A stretch of DNA of 64,000 nucleotides from Polydactylus sextarius. Lineage: Eukaryota; Chordata; Actinopteri; Polynemidae. Position numbers and translations under genes: made by a program. Below the pieces are notes generated by a model, which ran no database searches, was not told where the DNA came from, and was given only the letters and a program-made list of their open reading frames with translations. Every line of letters begins with the position of its first letter. Position 1 is the first letter of the stretch. The stretch is from contig CM028927.1 of assembly GCA_016801845.1 (NCBI GenBank), positions 5,232,501 through 5,296,500 on the forward strand, given 5' to 3'. Shown one piece after another: positions 31,741 through 44,924 of the stretch.

Positions 31741-34700
31741 CATGTTCACATGTGTTCACAAGAGATGAGTCTTTAAACAAATCTGTTCCTGCCAGAATTA
31801 TTAGCAAATATTTATGTCTGACAATGTCTCACAATGAAGAACACATGGAAATTTAACATGAATAAAAAGAGAGAAAAGCAGAGGACCAAGAATATGTTGT
31901 GAGGTTACTCAATGTGACAAATTCAATCATCCGTTCAATATATGATAAATGGGAAATGGACTGCATTTATAGCAATCTTCTTGTCTTCAAGCCATGGCCA
32001 CTCAAAGTGGTCATGAACACTACAAATCACGTATTATTTCACTTATCAACCATTCAGAAACACATCTGCACAGCTCCTCTATACATTATGTACCATTCAC
32101 TCACAGATGGAACAATCATTGAGGTCAGTTCAGGGTTCAGTATGTTGCCCAAGAAGACTTTAACATCCGGACTGGAGGAGTCAGGAACCAAACTACCAAA
32201 TTTCTGATTAGTGGGCGGTTTTCTCTATCTCCTGAGACACAGCTGTCCACGATCAGAAGTTAGTGTGTGTTTGTGTGTGTGTGTGCGTGTAATCTTCAGA
32301 CATTGTGTAAACCGAGACAAATTTCCCACTGGGACAATAATGTCTATCATCTCCCATGCTGATCAGTTTTCTAACAGCTGTGGTAACAACAGTCTTGAAT
32401 ATACTTGTCAGCAACTCACAAACATATTCAACACTTTAATGGGAGCAAAAACTTGTGAACAGCAGCTACAATATCTTACTCAGATTTTCTGCATCATCAT
32501 CATCATCATCATCTGAATGCATGTAGGTCACCATGGTAACAAACAATGCAATGCAGTGCTCAGCTTCTTTTGGTGGCATAACCAAAATGCAGCTCTATGA
32601 GTTTACACTTGTAACCTTTCTCTCAGCTGATCAACCATAAAGCTCATAGAAAACATTGTCCAGAAAAGTTAACAGATCACTTCACAGTCACAGATTATTG
32701 TCTTATTGTCCAAAATGTCCAATGACCAATGTCCAAAGACGGTGATCAGCAAAAGGGCAGAGCTTTTTATAGCAAATTGAAAACTGAAACTTAGAAAATA
32801 ATCTGAATCAGGTTAAATTTTTTAAAAGAGAGACACGTTAATGAGACAGAAAAGGGCTTTAGGCTCAACATACTTCACTAACCCACTAGTCTTACTTCAT
32901 AGTACAACCCTTTTCTCTCCTTGTTCTCTTCTAGACACTGGAACAGAACAAAGAAAATCTTGAACATGAAAAAATTTAAGGGGGAAATAAGAAGGCATGT
33001 AATAAGAAGGCAACAGATTTCTCCTATATGTACAGAACAGAATGATAAAGTAGTTTTACTGCACAGACAAGCAGAAATAAACTGGTGAATGTGGACAGGA
33101 TGCCAGTGAAGGTGAGCTTAAACTGGTGTAATGAGAGCATTTTTTGGAATGAATGGAAGGAGAAATATATATCACGACTATGTGTAATTTTATACAAAAG
33201 GAGTATAAAGAAAAAATAGTAGAGAACCCAAAACAGAGTCCTGGGGTTACTCCATAGTCCATACTAAAAATATACCAACGTATAAAAAACACAGACAGCA
33301 ACCTGACATGATCTACAGTGTCAGTGTTATTCTGCATTTAGAAAAAATGAGAGAAACAATCTCCACTAAGTACTACGCTATTACCACCAACAATAAATAA
33401 AGCAATTGAAACAAGCAGATCAATACATTTTTGCATAATCAATATTTTTTTACAGTACAGCAGTGATACAATGAGACAGCTTCCATTAATAGCGTCTCCT
33501 TGCCTTTTCTCATCTAATTTAGTGAAAAAAATACTTTGCTCACAAAACAATTGCTCTTATTGTCTTACTGGAGCGGTGTTATATAGTTGAGGAGGAAGTG
33601 ATTTTTTATTTATTTTTTTTTTACTTCTGTGATACACACATCGGTGTCCAGGAGCCATTAATAAGTTATAAATCTCCTAACAAAAGACAGATTAAATCTC
33701 ACTGCAACTTTCAGCAGTTTGATTGAATTACATCCCAAGGAACACAAATACATGGCCAAACGTATCAGATAAAAACCAGATATGTGGTGGTTCATGACTT
33801 ACTGGACTGGACTTATCAAATTTGTGCCCTGCTCTTGGTGCAGCCTGAAGGTGTTTGTCTCTCAATGTTTTTGTCCAGATACGTTGACAACAGTAACACA
33901 GTTTGAAATAGATATTCTGTGGGTATAAAGATGCTTTTGTGCCTTGGGTATTGTGCCACAGACAGATTAAGATTTCCAGATTGACATGAAACTCAAGCAA
34001 AAGCCTGGTGGCAGTTATGGTATGCTGCTGAAGAACGGATGTGGACTCAAAAATGTAAACCCACAGATTTAGATTTAGGTTTTTGATTCTGTGTTCGTTC
34101 TCAAATGCCCCTAAAAACTCCCACAAGTCCACAAGACTTTTGTTTCAGATAAGTGTTAAAGTGAAGTGGATGTGTAAAGTACCAGGAGTGAGGTTTTCTC
34201 CCCGTGTGAGAGGCGTTTGAACAAACTGACGAACAATTGTCATCTGTACTTGACGCTGTCAACTTCGGTGAGCTATTGTTATACACTAAATGTCAAGTGC
34301 ACATATAGCACAGCAGACTGCATGCAGCTGTCGGGGATGAAATCATGTGGGTCTTTACAATATGAAAAACAAGAAAACAATAACAGTTTTTTTTACTTCT
34401 TTCACAAGTGGACACACAAACATGATTAACATAATACACCAAACACAATTTCATATTTGGAGGTTGTGAGGAGATTTGTGTGTGTGAGTGACAGAAGCAT
34501 AAATGTGCAGAAAAACAGTTTGCACTTCCACACAAACACACACATACACTAACACTTAAACTGCAACGGAAATACAAGTAATCAACATTTGAATGTCACT
34601 TTAGGGCGTCTGTCTTTCCGCAGTGGTGAAGACTCCAGAAGAGTATTAATCCAGATGTTCTGGATGATCTGGATTCTCATATTTGTCATCAAATATACTG

Positions 34701-35722
34701 CAAAATATGAATTCAATTGGTTTAAATGTCACTCTTGAGTAGCTGAAAAAGTAACAGTAGTGTAGTTTTTAAGTTTGATTTTGACAGTTTGGTTGCGTCC
34801 CTGTTTAATCATGAGCACCTTGTGACCTTTTTCTCCTTAATATTTTAAACCAAACTCCACAAAGGAGACCCCCTTATCCTCTGAATGACTAAAGTGAAGA
34901 TTCTTTTCTTCTGTGATGTGACAAGGCAGCTTCAGAGTCAACTCGGGACCACACATTCTCTGTCACCCAAATCAGTCTCTTCATTACAGGCCCTACCATG
35001 CTTTACACTCCTGCATCCTCCCTTGTAATGTTTGCCTGAAAAGGGTTATAATTGTAACTGTAAACTCATGACGAAGGTTGTCTCCATCTCCCAAGAGAAA
35101 ATAACTAGGTTGAGGATAGAGGGACTTAAAACAAACATGGCTGTTTTTTAAAATTCATGTCATGAATTGAACCTCCACAATCCCCCAAAAAAGTCTGGAA
35201 ATCTTCCAGTTGAGTCACAGATGGCTTTGAAGCTGAATGGAGGGAAAGTGTTAGTGGATAAAATAAAATTGTCCCTGTAGCCTAATTGAAGGACTTATAC
35301 CGTGTCATTTATCCAAATTCTCCCAAAGTGCTTGGCTGGATTTTTATCAGAAGTAAAGTATTTTCTGATTGAATGAAGCGCTACATTTATTATCAGCAGC
35401 TTCTCACAAGGTGGTCAAAGTGGACAGACCAAAACTGTACTGGATTATCTAATGGCTTCAACCTGAAACATCACATAAGATACCAACAACAGGCATATCA
35501 GATGTTTCTCATTGCAGTGACAACAATATGACCGACAGGAGTACACTTACCCAATCTTTGTTGTCATGGTAACAACAAAATACCAGTGGTTAAGGTTGTG
35601 CAATTGTCCCTGTTTGCTTTTATTTAGGATTTAGACCTTCTTGGTTAAGTTTAGGAAAGGTTAAGATAAATACTTCCTTAAGTCTGAGGAGATTCTCATT
35701 CAACCCGGACATCGTATCTGGT
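31741..35722. other. Gene desert segment, nothing coding seen
   Basis: There are scattered open frames of 60-134 codons on both strands without domains, signal peptides or splice-supported neighbours. A (TG)n patch at about 32263-32290 and an (ATC)n run at about 32493-32513 are present. I cannot support any gene here. Confidence 0.5.
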
Positions 35723-36106
35723 GAATTCAAGGCAACTCGACTGTAATTCCTTGAGGATGTTTCACCTCTCATCCAAGAGGCTTCTTCAGTTGTGATGAGG
35801 AGTGATATGTTCCTAGAATTAATCCTCTGTGGGACAAGCAGGATCTAGTGTTCACATGTGTATCAACATCAGTTGTTGGTGAGTGTTGATAGTTTCGGTA
35901 GTGGTTGTCAGTGTCACTGAGAAGCTCCTGTTTCTTGTAATGACAGTCATTTAAATGGCCTGAGGTTAAGCGGCCACACTTGTTCTAACTGAGGCAGATG
36001 AATTGTTAAGTTTTCTAAGAAAGGGTGAACGAATTCTGGGAACACACTTCTTGGATGAAGGTGAATCATCTTCAAGGAATTACAACAGTCCAGTTACCTT
36101 AGATTC
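35723..36106. mobile_element. Small element with about 66-bp inverted terminal arms
   Basis: The left arm at 35723-35790 includes AAGGCAACTCGACTGTAATT, then CCTTGAGGATGTTTCACCTC and CATCCAAGAGG. It is repeated as its reverse complement at 36041-36106 with about 80% identity. The unit spans about 385 bp. The phrase CATCCAAGAGGCTTCTTCAG recurs widely in teleost genomes as a mobile-element end. There is no open frame of interest inside, so it is a non-autonomous or foldback copy. Class is not assigned. Confidence 0.7.
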
Positions 36107-39100
36107 AGCTTTGTTGGACACTACCTTCAGATTACAGCACATTTGGTATCATAGGTATGATCATAGACAAGTGGTCAAATTGTGTATGTTTCATAAAGGT
36201 TTCATAAAGATTTTTCATTTTATACAGTAACAATTCAATTTCCTTGTATGCTCCTCTTATAATGGACACAGGCAATAGAACCTACAACAGTTGAATTTAA
36301 CCGTGTCTCAATAAGTGTTTTCATATAAAACCATTGGGCTCATATTTTATTCTATACTTTAATTCTATTATCACTTATATTTTCTTGGGTTTTCTCCTTT
36401 TTGGTTGTTTTGTAAATTAAAAAAATTTAAAATTGCAAAGTTAGTTTAAAGATTTGAAAAATGCTTTTTAATAAAATATTTTGTTACCTTTCATGGTATG
36501 ATTTTGTATGATTTGTACGTATACCGCATCTGTAGTAAGAGTAATATATTTTTAATCAAATAGTAACATTCAAGAAAGAACATACACAGTGTGTTTGAGA
36601 CTAATCAAATTGGTCTCCAGGTTCCTTAAGACCTTGGATTGACCTGGATTGTAAAAGTAAATTGTTAATAAGTTCAGAGTTCCTCCAGTAACTTCTTCTC
36701 TATGTCATTCACTTGGACGACAGTAAACAACTTAAATATATTTGTGCTAATGATAGTATTAAATATACAAAAGAAAATAATATGTTGCAGTGCATAAATA
36801 TTGAGGTATAGGAGGACCTAAACACGTCACTGTTATCCAAGTGTGACGTGAACAAAGTAATTTATGTATGCGTGACGCACTCTATTTTCTGGGCCAAGTT
36901 CAATCACTGCACCATTCAGTGATGTATTTAGTCTGTTGTTTCCACAATCAATGACAAAGAGGACAAAGCTCAGACATTACCAGTCGCACTCAGACAGGGA
37001 AATACGCAGGAGCTTCCCTGGCACGACTGCCACTACGGGGAGGAGACTGAGACGAAGGAAGGGTGTGGCACTCATTCAGTACCTTCCTGCCGCAGTCCTT
37101 AACTCAATTTACCAAAAAAAAAAAAAAAAAAACTCCTGTGTCAGAATGTCTAAGTGTTCTTGTAAAAACATTTGACAACCACTTTTTGTGTTGTCGTTGT
37201 TTTTTTTGTTTTTTTTTAGAGAATGCAGTTTTACCTTGTGATGTATTTACATTAGTGAACCCTGTCAGGTCAGGATGAGACACAGACTGAATACCAAAAA
37301 CTACGTCTCCTTTCTGGTTAATGAAGTCAGTGCTGCTGCTGTTGGCTACATTCCTGCCCAGGATGACTGGTTTTCCTCAATGGTGCCAGCGCATTTCCTA
37401 AAATTGGGCTTTTAGATACGGAAGCTCCCACTTTCATTAATTCACTTTCATGCTTTTATTTTTTCAGCAAGTCATAATTTTTACTGCAGCCACTCCCTAG
37501 AAACCATTCAGAAGCAGAGACAGTAAACTGGCTTTGTTAAGGTAATTTATGGGACTGGAGGAAAAATAACAATGTCCTGAATTAAATCAAGTCAGACATG
37601 ACACTGTACTATATTAAGATTTGATAAATAATGGAAATGCAATTATTGTGATAGCAATTGATATTGTGTCCAGCTGAGGTTGTGACATTTCACCTAAAGC
37701 TACGAATATAAACATAATAGTTGTGGTAAAGGAAAGGTCTGTGAATGTCTTTTTAGGCCAATACATTAGCAAGTTATATTTTAAAGAATGAATTAAACAA
37801 AAACTTCTTTTCAGACGTTGAAGAAGTCCTGAAAAACTCTACGGCAATCAGTCTAAAAGTTGTTCAGATGATTCAGTCTACACCAAAATGATGAACTAAA
37901 CAACAGACCAACCAACAGTGCTATCATTCCCAGAGCCATAGTTAGTGTTTAGACCAAAACATCTTTAGTTAATATTTATGTGCTTGGTTAACTGCTTGTT
38001 TGTTTAATGTTATGTTGATGTGCCTTTTCCATTTTGTATTGTTTACAGATTCTATGCTTTTGGGCTTTTCCTCACAATCCTCATGTTTGAGTGAAAATGT
38101 TGGTAATTCCATTTGGCAACATCTGATGAAATTCTAACCTCAGGAAAGTGGTTCAGGTACTCTGCTGGGAAACCTTAGGGACTTGATGATGTGTTGGTTG
38201 GACTGACCAGTTGAAGCGCTTTGGGCTTTTTGCATCGGAGATCTTCTGTCAGGAAACCCACAACCCAACAACTATGAGAAACCATGATAGCAGACAGTAG
38301 GCTCTAAATGACAGGCGTGTTAAAAGTGTCCCTGCTAGTTTCAGACCAGCATTTTCTTGTCCAGCATTTTATTTAAATAGCAAATTAAATGATGAGTAGT
38401 CAAAACAATATTTTGATTGATCGACAAAAACCCAATCTTAAGTCAACAGTGCAGTACTTCTCTATTATATTACATTATTGTTATTTTACAGACACACTAG
38501 CAAAAGACTATTTCAGTATGCTACGTGGGCATAAGTCAAGGACACACAGGAATATGCAGAGGCCCACAAACATGAAGAGGATGAAAAATGGATCTGCTTG
38601 TGTATAAAGTGAATGTGCAGTTTTCTTACTTAGCAAATCTGCCAAAAGCAGTCCACCCAGGTGCTCTGTATGACAAAACAGACCTAAGAGACTAAGTACA
38701 TCTCTTTTGTAGTGGACTGTAGTGGACTGGACATGCACCAAATGTGCTCGCTTCATTTCAACTAACTCACTTAATCTGTTGTCTCTGCAACCAACCTCAG
38801 GATAAAAAACAAAAACTGGACGGAGAAAGAGAAAAAATGAAAAGATGTCATATACTTTATGTGGAAAAAAATGAACATTGAAAGGTTTTACATAATGGAG
38901 CATGCATTTTTAAACGTAAAAATGATTGGTTATATTTTTTCTTAGTACAAATGAGATTAATATGTTGTATCTTGATTAATTATGCACAAATTGCAAATGA
39001 TTATGCTGTGCTTAATTTGAATTACGCACATAATATGCAAAGGAAATCAGATAAGAGCCTGCTGATTGCTCTTCAAGGACATCCACTCATCTGATTATAT

Positions 39101-39604
39101 ATACGGTACTATACGGTTTCCTTCTTCATATAAACACATAAACATTCACATAAACGTAGGCAGTTTACATCCAGCCTTTTTCTTCATGCAAACAGACAAC
39201 AAGGTCCCACTGGAGTATTTTGCCTTGAACAGTGGAGACATTTCTATCAATACCTGATTGAAGCCACCACTGGTCCCTGGCTCCAGAATTATTCCACCTT
39301 AAGGTTTTCTTTTCTTCTTCTTCTTTTTTTTTTTTTTTTTTTTTTTTTTACGAAGGCAAGGTGTTCACATTCAGTAGAAAATACCATTTAAGTGTTACTT
39401 TAAATTGTGTGGTTTGAAGTATATATCTGTGTTTATCTCAGTGGAATAGTTTGAATATTTATGTTGATTAGTCAATATAATAAAGTATTCATGTTAGTTG
39501 TTTTGAAAATGCAGGTAATTTAAAACACAAAATAGTGCTTCCTGCTTTATTATATAAATGTAGACAGCTTAATGTTACTAAAATACCATCCCCAGATTTT
39601 TCAG
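36107..39604. other. Gene desert segment with a retroposon-like poly(A) and a TAAT-rich cluster
   Basis: A GC-richer stretch at about 36940-37110 ends in a 19-base A tract (37114-37132), which resembles the 3-prime end of a retroposed copy, but I recognise no parent. A dense cluster of homeodomain and octamer-like sites is at 38953-39072. A poly(T) of about 25 is at 39325-39349. No gene is supported. Confidence 0.5.
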
Positions 39605-39724
39605 GAAATTCAGCTACTTTGGGTCTTTAGCATCTCAAGGTTGCAGATGACTAACAGGCATCTTGTCACATCTTTACAGTTTCAAGGGGAAGTGAAACAT
39701 TCTCCATCTTAATGATTTCTAATG

Positions 39725-40385
39725 TGTTGACTACTGATTTTTCAAGTATTGACTGCTCCAAGATGGTAATTGTCAGCCTCTGCCATGGATGTACATTGTC
39801 ACCAATCATATACGTGATTTTCATGGACAGGATGGGATTTTGAATTTGGAAATTTAGTTAGCAAGTTTAAGTATCTCAGGCTTTTTCCATCAGTGAAGGT
39901 AGAATAGAGCAGGATGTAATTTAGCAGAAAATTTGTGCTTCAACACTCACCTATGAGCATGAATTTTGGTTAATGACCACAAAAATGAGATACAAGCCGC
40001 TGAAATTTTGTCTCTGCAGGCTGTCTGGGCTCAGCCTTAGAAATACTGTGAGGAGTTTGCAGATTTGGACAGAGCTTGGAGAGCCAGCTCTACTTTTAAT
40101 TAGTTTGATTGCTCCTTTGCATTAAAAGGAACCAGTTGAGTTGGTTCAGATATCTTATCAGGGTGAAGTATAGGGTTGTATCTGGGTGTATCCAACTGGT
40201 TGGAGACCTCGGGGTCAACCCAGAACATGCTTGAGAATTGATACATCTCATCTAGCCTGGATCTGGAGAGCATCACAAGGGAGAGGGACACCTGGATGAC
40301 CTTATTGACCTGCTGCCATTGTGACATGACCACGGATTAGAGACTGACAATAGACAATTGGAAGGATGGATTGATTAAATCTAAT
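39725..40385 (+). mobile_element. Degenerate LINE reverse-transcriptase 3-prime half
   Basis: In the plus direction GGATGTACATTGTCACCAAT, then CATATACGTGATTTTCATGG decodes as CTLSPIIYVIFMDRM, a reverse-transcriptase LSP box. It is followed by FKYLRLF-like sequence. Further signature blocks are CACTCACCTATGAGCATGAA, GGCTCAGCCTTAGAAATACT, GGAACCAGTTGAGTTGGTTC, and a final GGATGGATTGAT. All are in the order known for an abundant teleost LINE whose tail ends in ATGGATGGA repeats. Frameshifts and stops abound, so it is dead. Antisense fragments of the same family are at 47360 and 57960, and another sense fragment is at 50430. Confidence 0.8.
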
Positions 40386-43300
40386 TAACATTCATAACAT
40401 TTGTAAATTGTTTACCTTAAGATTTGCTGCTGTGCTGCTTCTGATAGTGTCAACATTGTTATAAAAAACTGCATGCATGAAATGACATCATGAATATGTA
40501 GATACAATTTTGACTTGAGATTATGACATGGTTGATATGAATTTCATGTCTGTGTTTCCAGTCGCTGTAAATGTTCAGGTAGGGCTGGTTGAGCCTGTCA
40601 GTAAATATTGACAGAAAGTGCTGACGATGAAGGAAACTGCCAGAGTGGCTGTCTAAAGTTTGTTCATTTGTTGTGCTCAATATGATGGACCCATTAATCT
40701 TTGAGCTGTGAAAGAATTCATTAGTTTTTTACCATCCTTGTCAGTCTTTTTACTGGACTCCTGCTCCTGCCATTTGAAGAGTTTTGGAACAAAGCTTGGT
40801 GATGACTATATGGTTCTGAAACTCAGCAAGCCAGTTTTGTTCACCCTAACCTTGATAATTACTACTGTGATTTTATAAATTTTAAGCATGATACTCAGAC
40901 TGTTGCTGGAAATTCAGCTTTGTTCTGTGTTTCTGTACCATCACAAGGCTGCAGATGACTAACAGGTGTCATTTAAAAGTGTACGGCTTAGCATGAAATT
41001 ATAAGGACAGCCAGTCAGTGAAAAGTGTCATATAAAGCCAAAGTATGCCTACACAAATATGACTGCATGTCAGTTGTCAACTGATGACAGTTGATGAATG
41101 AGCCACTGACGGTGACGCATGAAGGGAGCAGCTGATGTCAATTAGCTGGTGAAAGTCTAGTGTGGATTGAGACAGAAAACAACGATGTAATGTATCAACA
41201 CAAGGTTTTATCTTGGTGAAGATGAAAAGTTGGTGCGTCATTGAAAGCAAGGAGCAACAAAGTACAGAAGAAATAGATTTAGGAAGATGGAACAAAGAGT
41301 TCCTCAAATTAATTCTGAGATGCTCTTTTACTTTTTTTTTTTATTTTCTACTGTGATATAATGACACCTGACTAGAGACACCAAATGTTAATTTCAATGT
41401 GCCCGACCCCTAATATTTGCAAACTAGTGAATAGAAATGCACACAAATACATATGGTTTTCTTTTGCCTATTATATAGATATTTGAATAAAGGCTGTGCA
41501 GCATTCAGATGAAAAACTCTGTTATGAAACATAATCTAAGAGGTTCAGAAAAAGGCCAATGCACAGTGATATATGATGTTTGATAAACTCCTGTTACATG
41601 TGTGTAGCTTAACTCTTGTTGATGTTAAAACTCCCTGGTGAAGAAATAAATTTTAGTTTATGACAACCATATCTTTGATAATGTGTTCTCAAGGACAGCA
41701 TCGGTAGGAAATAGGTTTCCACTGAGTAAACTCATTGCTGTGTGTGAGTGGAATAAACAGTGGCACTTCAGTGAAAGCCCTAGACATACAGTCTGATCTG
41801 ATGTTGGCCCTTGGGGAACTGTATGTTGACAAAAAAATTTCATTTCCTGTTTGGATGCTGATTTGGAGCGGAAGGTAGAGAAACAGCTCAGCTTAACAAA
41901 TAAAGCTACCTGAGTTTATAGTGCAATTGCAAAATCCAAGGCAGGCAAAGGGAGCATAGTGTAAGGGATAAAACAGATTTATGATTATAATGAGGACGTA
42001 TATAACTCATCAAAGTTTATGACTTAACACCGGAAATTACTGTCCTTGTTCAATTATGTATTTATCATTTTGGTAGGTGATCATCAAGGCCATTAGATCT
42101 TAGATGCACAATGGTAAACCCTCACCTCGTCTACATGACTGTCTTTTCTATTTTCTATTCACTATGTCTCAGCTACATGAACCAGAAATGAGACAAACAA
42201 ACCTACGAGTTTGTTAGAGGTAGAAGTCATGATGTCCACCGAGGCTTTATGGTCTGACACAACTTCTGCATGCTCCTCTTTAAATATCAGAACATGTTTT
42301 AATCATGCAAGATCGATACTGTTTCTTGCACCGCATTAGTCACAATTGATGATGATTGATCACACTCAAACCAAGAGCTGACACTAAAAGCTGCTAGTGG
42401 TTGTCCTTCCGTTTTCATTAATAAATCTATGGCGACAGTCGTATGAAATGGAGTCATGAAAAAAATGTACAATATCAAGTAAAGTGCTCATCCCTTCTTT
42501 TTAGCAATACAATAAAATTTAAAATAGAGAGTGGGATACAAAAAATACTTGTCAGCCAGTGAAATGGTACTGCTGGTAACCTCACCGATGATTAAGCCTA
42601 ATGCAGTTTATGTCCCATTTGCCATTAGTCCAGACCCACCTCTCCTCTCAACATTTTATGTTAAACCCATTTTATCATGTCAAATTAATGCTGATCATGT
42701 TAATCATGACAAAAGATCTCGTAATCACAGCCATCTGGGTGAAAAAGCTTGAGTAATAATTACCTAATGCACAGCACACACCTCATCCCTCCGCACACAA
42801 GCCTGATGACTCATTCTTTTTGGAAATGCACCTCAGTCTCTGTTGCTATGTCTATTCAGGCAGTTGCTGTTTATTCATTCCATCATGTTTTACTTTCAAA
42901 TTCCCATTCCCTTAAAACATGCAAATATTTACTGTGTATATTCTGTATCACATTAAAATATGAGACCACTGGAGAAGATAAAAATGATCTCTGAACTCAC
43001 TGTTTTCACTGTTGTTGGGAAGACAAATAGATCATTCACACTTCTGTGTTTTTGAGTTTGAGATCACATTCGGAGCATGGATACTGTAATTTCTGCAGCT
43101 GTTAGAGTAGTCCATTGTGTGCTGACAGCAAGAGAGCTGTTAAAAGCCATACTCTGTCCACAACAGGATAATTACTGACAAGAAAACATACAGGAGTGCC
43201 CTGCTATTTTAGGCCTATTGTCTACAAAAACATTTACAGGGATATCACATAGTCAAAAGCATTGGAGTGTAGCACATGGCCAGGAACAGCGTACAGTCAC

Positions 43301-44821
43301 AGTACACTGTAAGAGCTTGACCTTTTAAAAGGAACTATGAGCAATAATTGCAATAACGTTGTTATAAAGTGTCATCTCAAACCTACATTCTTGATTCTAA
43401 ATTCAAAATTGATTAAAATTACCCACTGATTTTCAGTATCAATTTAAAAGTAGGATTGTCAATTGTAATTTTTCCCTCCATCCCCATGTACTTGGTCTCA
43501 TTCAGCAGAAAGAAATAAAACACTGGTTACCTGCAGCTGAACCTGTGTCATGGAGCTGATGGCCTCCATTCCCAATATGAAATTTCTCTGTGATGCTGTG
43601 GGTATGTTGAAAGGAAGGTGCACTTTCCCCACTCATTTGATCAGCATCTATATGAGCTATAAACTTGAGAAAAAGGATGTTTGAGAAATTCCTCTTCACC
43701 TGCACCGACAATTATTGCTCACACAATATAAGAGGAGCATGGAGCTTTAAAAGGACTCTGCTAGAGAATCGGCTGATTCATCTGTTTGCTTCTTGGGTTT
43801 CAGAACCAAGAATCTCTGATTTTAGGCCTTTCTCACCAAAAGACTTGATCAGATCAAAACAAAGTTGTGTCCTCACTCCACTCCTCTACTCGTTCTCCAC
43901 CTATTACTGCAACTCCTGTTATAGTTCTTCAGATGACACGGATATATTCTGGGTCTGAAGTGTGAACTATGGGAGTCGGGGTTTTATTTGCATAGAAACT
44001 GCACATATTGTAGTTACAGTTCATGTTAATGACACATTACCATGCCCACAGTAGCAGGTGATAGACAAATTATGAAGTAAAATTTCATCTGGCAAGTGAT
44101 CCTCTCACACCATCTTCTTTGAGAGACATCTATTTTATCAGTGCTTGTCCAAGGCTGTGCTCTTTATATTGTCATGGCTTTGATTTGTTCTCCACTTTCA
44201 CACTGCCAATGTCACACTTACAGTACAGAACGTTTCCATACTGGCTTTTTGCAATGGCCACAGTCTCAATCTCAGATAAATCATAAAAGGGGGGTGCATT
44301 TGTATTTGTATTTGTAACAAAAAACCAGGTGCCTCTCAAGGTTGGTCACAACTGATGAGGCTAAACAGTTTCAGGGAACAGATTGTCCCTGTCACACTGT
44401 AATTTATTAAAAGCAGTGGAGAGGGGTCTCTGTCAAGCTTTTATCGTTTCGTTAGACACTTCTTCATTCTTTACACAGTTTGAAGCTGAAAACAACTCTT
44501 GTCCTTTTTGTCTTTGTGACGACTATATTAAATTCAAATAAGAATGAAGAAATAAAACTTACATTACAGTCAAAAAATGTCTAGGTTTTGTGATTCAGAG
44601 ATATTTTCTGAAGATAGCTAACTAGGTAGCCGTGGTTTATCCTGCCAGGAACTATTGTTTTATACGCTATATTCAAGCTCCCTCTGACTCAGTTGGACTA
44701 TGAGTTCTTTAAAATATGATGGGATCCAAATATGATGGGATCCAGCTTTGTATGGCAGTGCATGCTTAAAATTTCTGTGATTGATTTGGACACTACTTCT
44801 CTACACTAATATCCAAACCAA

Positions 44822-44823
<2 letters not shown>
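40386..44823. other. Gene desert segment, nothing coding seen
   Basis: Only domain-less open frames of 60-97 codons are present. A block at about 40907-40970 repeats 39605-39665 (both with GGAAATTCAGCT and GCAGATGACTAACAGG), one copy on each side of the LINE remnant. TAAT-rich sequence at 42585-42770 is a weak enhancer candidate. A 16-bp tandem copy of AATATGATGGGATCCA is at about 44714-44745. Confidence 0.5.
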
Positions 44824-44865
<42 letters not shown>

Positions 44866-44870
44866 GCGCG

Positions 44871-44922
<52 letters not shown>
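44824..44922 (+). repeat. (CA)n microsatellite
   Basis: About 99 bases of CA dinucleotides are interrupted in the middle by CG steps (CGCACGCGCGCACGCA). It is potentially Z-DNA-forming and, by its length, likely to be polymorphic. Confidence 0.95.

Positions 44923-44924
<2 letters not shown>

Noticed and set aside
33728..34132. 134-codon minus-strand frame in the gene desert
   Set aside because: No domain, no splice-linked neighbours, no promoter features. A frame this long is expected occasionally in 30 kb.
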